Below, piece by piece: positions 59,946 to 64,000 of a stretch of 64,000 nucleotides of DNA (the first letter of the stretch is position 1; each line of letters begins with the position of its first letter). The stretch is from Margaritispora aquatica (lineage: Eukaryota; Ascomycota; Leotiomycetes; Helotiales; Discinellaceae), in contig VJWN01000033.1 of NCBI GenBank assembly GCA_007644065.1, positions 241,830 through 305,829 on the forward strand, in the 5' to 3' direction. The position numbers and the translations under genes are program-made. The notes beneath the pieces are model-generated. The model made no database searches, was not told where the DNA came from, and saw nothing but the letters and a program-made list of their open reading frames with translations.

Positions 59946-62900
59946 ATAATTATAAACTTGAATTTAACTAAGCTCTATATAAGAATTTAAAGTATATCTT
60001 CGACTTTAACCGAGTCTTATACTAGACTTCCTATAATTATAACCCTTTTACCGTTATTACTAAAGTAGATTATTTATTATTAGTTAAACTCTATACCTTA
60101 GTAATTATTATCTAGCTTTTTACTATTACTATTAAAAAGATATTCGTCTTACTATTAATTAAACGTTTTAGTATCTATTCTTATCCGAACTCTATTTACT
60201 AAACGTATTAATAATTATAAACCTAATTACTTCTCTTAAAAAAAAGTAAATAAAACCCTTTTATAATAGTTCGAGTAAGTATTCTCCAAAATTAAAGGCT
60301 TAATCCGATCTCTTTATATATAAATATAGTATCTTTTATACTTTTACTTATAAAGATTCTATATAAAATAATTTATCCTTATTAAATAACTTTCGAGTTA
60401 TAGGTTTATATACTTTAAATTATAAGCCTTTATTTAATTTACATTTATACTTTATACTTTTTTTAATTTAGTCTTTAAAGGTATCGAGAGTTATAGTCTT
60501 AGTTAAGTCGAAAAAAAGTATAAGAAAAGTCTTTTTTCTTTTTAACCTCTATCTTTTTTTTATATTTTTTTTTTAATAATAACTTTAACTTTAACCTTTT
60601 TAATACTTTATTTATCTTTTTTAAATTTTCTTTTTAATTACTTCTTTAAATAAACTATTCTTATAAATACTTTCTCCTTCTTTATTTATAGTCTATTTAA
60701 AACTCTAGATATTCTCTTATTTAAGTTCTTTTTTAGATCTATTTTACCTTTATTTTTACTTTTCTTTCGACTTTTTTTTAAAGCTATAATAGCTATATCT
60801 AATTAATCTAGTAGCTATACTAGTGGTATAGATAGAGATTCTAGTAGAGTCTTTAGTTTAAGCTATAAAGATAGTAGCGGTAGAAATAATAGTAATAACC
60901 TAGATTATTATCACTTTTCTAGTCTTAGACGTCTATACTACTTAAAGAATTAAGTACTTTACTCTCTTTCTAGCCTTTCTTTCTACTTTATCCTTAGCTT
61001 TTTAATCTTTTTACTAATTTAGTTATAGGTTATGTCTTAAGAAATCTCTTTTAAAGTTAGTTTATGAAATAACTAGACTTATACTTAGACTTAACTTAAA
61101 ATAGATTACTATTTAAAGTATTCTTTATAATCTTAAATACTTAAGGAATAGTATTAGAAGAGGCTTCGACGTTATTATATAAAGTTACTATACAAAGGCT
61201 AGGCTCGTCTATATTACTAGTATCGTCCTTACTAGTCTATAAGTATATAATTACTGTCTCGATAGCTTCGGCCAGTTTAAAGACTACGTAGCCTAGTCCT
61301 AGCTATATCCTTTAAGAATTAATAGCCGTCCTACTTTTAATAAGGCTTATACTAATTGTTTTTAAATTAATAATACCTCGGGATATTTATTTTTAGATGC
61401 TTACTATATATATTCTTTTTTTTTTTTATAAAGACTCTTTATTAATAGTCCTAGTATAAACTAGAGTATTTTCTAAACTTATACTTTTAAATTTACTTAT
61501 TTTGACTATAAGTATAACCTTTATACTCGTAACGGTCTTTATAGGGCTATTTCTAAAGTTAGTAGTCTACTCTAGGTTCTTAACCTTCTCTCTTACGTCT
61601 TAAAGTAGCTACTATTCTTCGTAAATAAAAATAGGAAGGACGATAGGCTTATAGTAAAAGAGAAGGTTTTATTAAAGAATATTACTTGTACTAATCGTTC
61701 TTTTACGTATCTTTATATTACTACTGAAACTAGTTATATTCTTAGTTCTAGCTATCCTTTTTTATATTCTTTATCCTATATAAGTACTTCTCGTTCTAGT
61801 ACTTCCTAGTCGTTAGCTAGTCCTTTTTAAGCTAGTTCTATTACTATTTCTTATATTATCGTTGACTACTATTGTTTTAACCTTAGTAATATCCCTTTTA
61901 ATTATATAGTTATAAATATAAAGAATAAAAAAAAAGATTAAAAATATTTTTAATTAGATTTCTTTTAAGTTTATCTCTAAGTTTTTCTTCTAGTTTTAAC
62001 TTTTAGTTAGTTTTTTTCTAGTTATTTAATTCTTAATACCTTTTTATTTATTAGTAGTATAGTTTTTAATATAAGTTTTATAAACGATAGAATTCCGGCT
62101 TAGATAAAGTAACTTTAGTTAAATTATAAAGTTATAAGGTCTTTTTATAATTTAAAGAAATTAAGATCTTTTAAATTACTTCTAAGACTTATAGAAGTCT
62201 TTTATTATTCCTTTATTTTATATTAACTAAAAACTTTTTAATATTCTAACTAAAACTTTTTAGAATTATAGAAAAGTCTTAAAATCCTTCTCTTTATTAT
62301 TAAATACTAAAAAAAAGAAAAGAAAAATCTATTTATAATAAAGGTTCTTAATAAAAAAAAAAATCTTAAAAAATAATATAAGTCTAATTATTAACTAATA
62401 AAAGATATATAAACTTTTATCTTTTTTTCTTTATTTATAATTTAATCTTAACTTTTTTTTCCTTTTAGTAACTTTAGTTTAACTATATTTTCTTTAGTAT
62501 TATTTAGTAATAAAGTTTTCTTTAATAAAAAAATTAAATAAAATAATATGTATATAGTTATCTTTATTACTATATACTAGTAGTTAGCTTTATTTTTCTT
62601 TTTAATAACTAAGTCTAACGCTTAAAGTATAATTATCGTTATCTTATTTACCTAGCTTATTATTTATATAGTGGACCTAGATTAATCTTACTAGCCTTAG
62701 GTACTACTATCGGTATAGCTTAGTATAGTACCTCTACTAATTTACTAAAAATAGTAACGTATATTAGTATTCTACTATTATCTTTTCTAGCTTATTTGTT
62801 TTCTATTAATAGTAGTTTCTTAAATCGGTTTTTAAGACGACTAGATTCTCTAGCTTATACTTATCTAGATTTATAACTATAGATAAAACGGACTAAGTAA

Positions 62901-63711
62901 GGCGAGGACTTAAAATAAAAGAGTAATCTAAGTTAGATATACTAGTAGATTTCCTAGTTTACTTAACGTAAATTATAAGCTTTTATATAATATTACTAAT
63001 CCTAAAGTAGACTAATCTTTATTACTTAAGTTAAATAGTTTTAGTAAACTAGATGTAGAGGTTAAGTAGCTTAATAATATATATATATATTTTAAATAAA
63101 CTAATTTCTATTACTTAAGTTAAGTAGCTTAGTAGTAGTTCTTATAGCTTCTTTACTATTTAATTTAAACTAAGGAGTTAGTTAACGTTTTTTATAAAAA
63201 ATAAATAATTTACTAATTAAGTTTAGATTTTTAATAGATAATATAATATTTATAGTAGCCGATAACGGTAGTTAAATAAGTAAATAACCCTTAAAATTAA
63301 ATATTACTAAATTCTATCTAGTTTATTTTTTATAATATAAAGTAGAAATAAAAAAATACTAGAATAATAAGATTTTAATTTTTGCTAGATTTTTTTTTTA
63401 CTTAAAAGATAAGATAATTCTAGAGATTAAAGAGTATTAAATATAATTAAATAATAAAGGTATAAAATAAAGTTTATAAATATTAAAAATATTATTAGAA
63501 AAAGAAAATAAAGCTTTTTTATATTATTTTTTAAGTTTAAAGATTTTAAAAAATAATATTTATTTATTTATATAAAAATTTAAAGTTAAACCTTAACTTT
63601 TAGTTAAGTCTTTTATTATATTAATTATAATTATATTTTCTTAGTATTATTATTAAAAATATTAATATTCTATTATTAATTAAATATAAATTAATAATTA
63701 CTTTTAAATAT

Positions 63712-63984
63712 ACTTTTTACTACTTTATTAAGTTATTAGTTTCTAAGATTATATTTTAATATATAAAAATAAAGTCTTTTTACTTAAGCCTAAGTTAGAT
63801 CGTTAAAAAGTTTATAGTATAAAATAAAAATTAGATCGTTATAGCCTTAAGGTTAAAGCTAAAACGAATATTAAAAAAAAAGTAGATTTTTATATTTTTA
63901 TAATATAAGTATATAGAAAAGTTTTACTTTTAAGTATAAATTATATATAAGGTATAATAAAAGAAGATATTACTAGATTACTTA
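63712..63984 (+). repeat. Subtelomeric direct repeat, distal copy
   Basis: Second copy of the repeat at 58905-59169. Homology ends at CTTA, where the TTAGGG units begin. Confidence 0.75.
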
Positions 63985-64000
63985 GGGTTAGGGATAGGGT
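63982..64000 (+). repeat. Start of the telomere (TTAGGG)n
   Basis: TTAGGG at 63982 and 63988, then a variant ATAGGG, then T at the window edge. The G-rich strand runs outward to the right, the correct orientation for a right chromosome end in an ascomycete. Only three units are visible, so this is short of proof. Confidence 0.7.

Larger units (their letters stand above)
49521..63981. mobile_element. RIP-mutated AT-rich subtelomeric transposon block
   Basis: About 14.5 kb of extreme AT-richness with no intact gene. CA and TG are nearly missing over long stretches while CG remains (for example 51001-51060), and TA, AA and TT dominate. This is the product of C-to-T changes in CpA on both strands, i.e. 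repeat-induced point mutation in transposons. Original coding content is unreadable: every frame is stopped many times. No retroelement domain could be recognised. Confidence 0.9.

Noticed and set aside
49521..63981. Mitochondrial DNA insertion as the source of the AT-rich block
   Set aside because: No mitochondrial gene, tRNA or rRNA is readable. The selective loss of CA/TG with CG kept points to RIP instead.

Overview
The window is the end of a chromosome from a filamentous ascomycete (Pezizomycotina). A leotiomycete-like fungus is my best guess, but only an inference. The evidence is short GT-AG introns (about 46-154 nt) in nearly every gene, fungal-only families (Zn2Cys6 regulator, Pga2, Cyc2-like, MARVEL protein, SGNH/FG-GAP secreted protein), and an AT-rich block with the signature of repeat-induced point mutation (RIP). 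The + strand ends in TTAGGG units in the outward direction, so the right edge is probably a telomere.

Layout. 1-49.5 kb is ordinary gene-bearing DNA. In order: the 3' part of a Glu/Lys/Arg-rich coiled-coil protein (+); a large disordered protein with C-terminal CxxC pairs (-); Pga2-like ER protein (-); CENP-S/Mhf1 (+, interrupted by an intron); Adh6-type zinc alcohol dehydrogenase (-); a 3.3 kb gene-poor stretch; a FarA/CTF1-type Zn2Cys6 regulator (+, four exons); a MARVEL membrane protein (-); a small unknown (-); a C2H2 zinc-finger protein (-); tRNA-Ile(AAU) (-); mitochondrial leucyl-tRNA synthetase (-), divergent from a methionine-permease-like LAT transporter (+); an NTF2-like protein (-); an RWD-RBR ubiquitin ligase, Itt1/RNF14 type (-), divergent from dolichyldiphosphatase (+); a single-pass membrane protein (-); a Cyc2-like mitochondrial flavoprotein (-); a 14-exon secreted SGNH-hydrolase/FG-GAP protein (+); and a secreted-protein frame (-) broken by one TAA.

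From about 49.5 kb to 63.98 kb the sequence is extremely AT-rich. CA and TG dinucleotides are almost absent while CG is retained, which is what RIP does to transposons. Inside it are a small GC-rich foldback element with an N in a duplicated segment, an LTR-like segment present twice in inverted and permuted form, a ~97 bp tandem array, and a ~270 bp direct repeat whose distal copy runs straight into TTAGGG units.

The host genes do not form an obvious cluster. They are housekeeping genes (translation, kinetochore, glycosylation, ubiquitin, secretion), with secreted and membrane proteins more frequent toward the telomere. The most distinctive features are the SGNH/FG-GAP gene, where five introns fall in the calcium-binding loops of successive repeats, the single RIP-type nonsense codon in its neighbour, and the apparent telomere capping of a transposon repeat.
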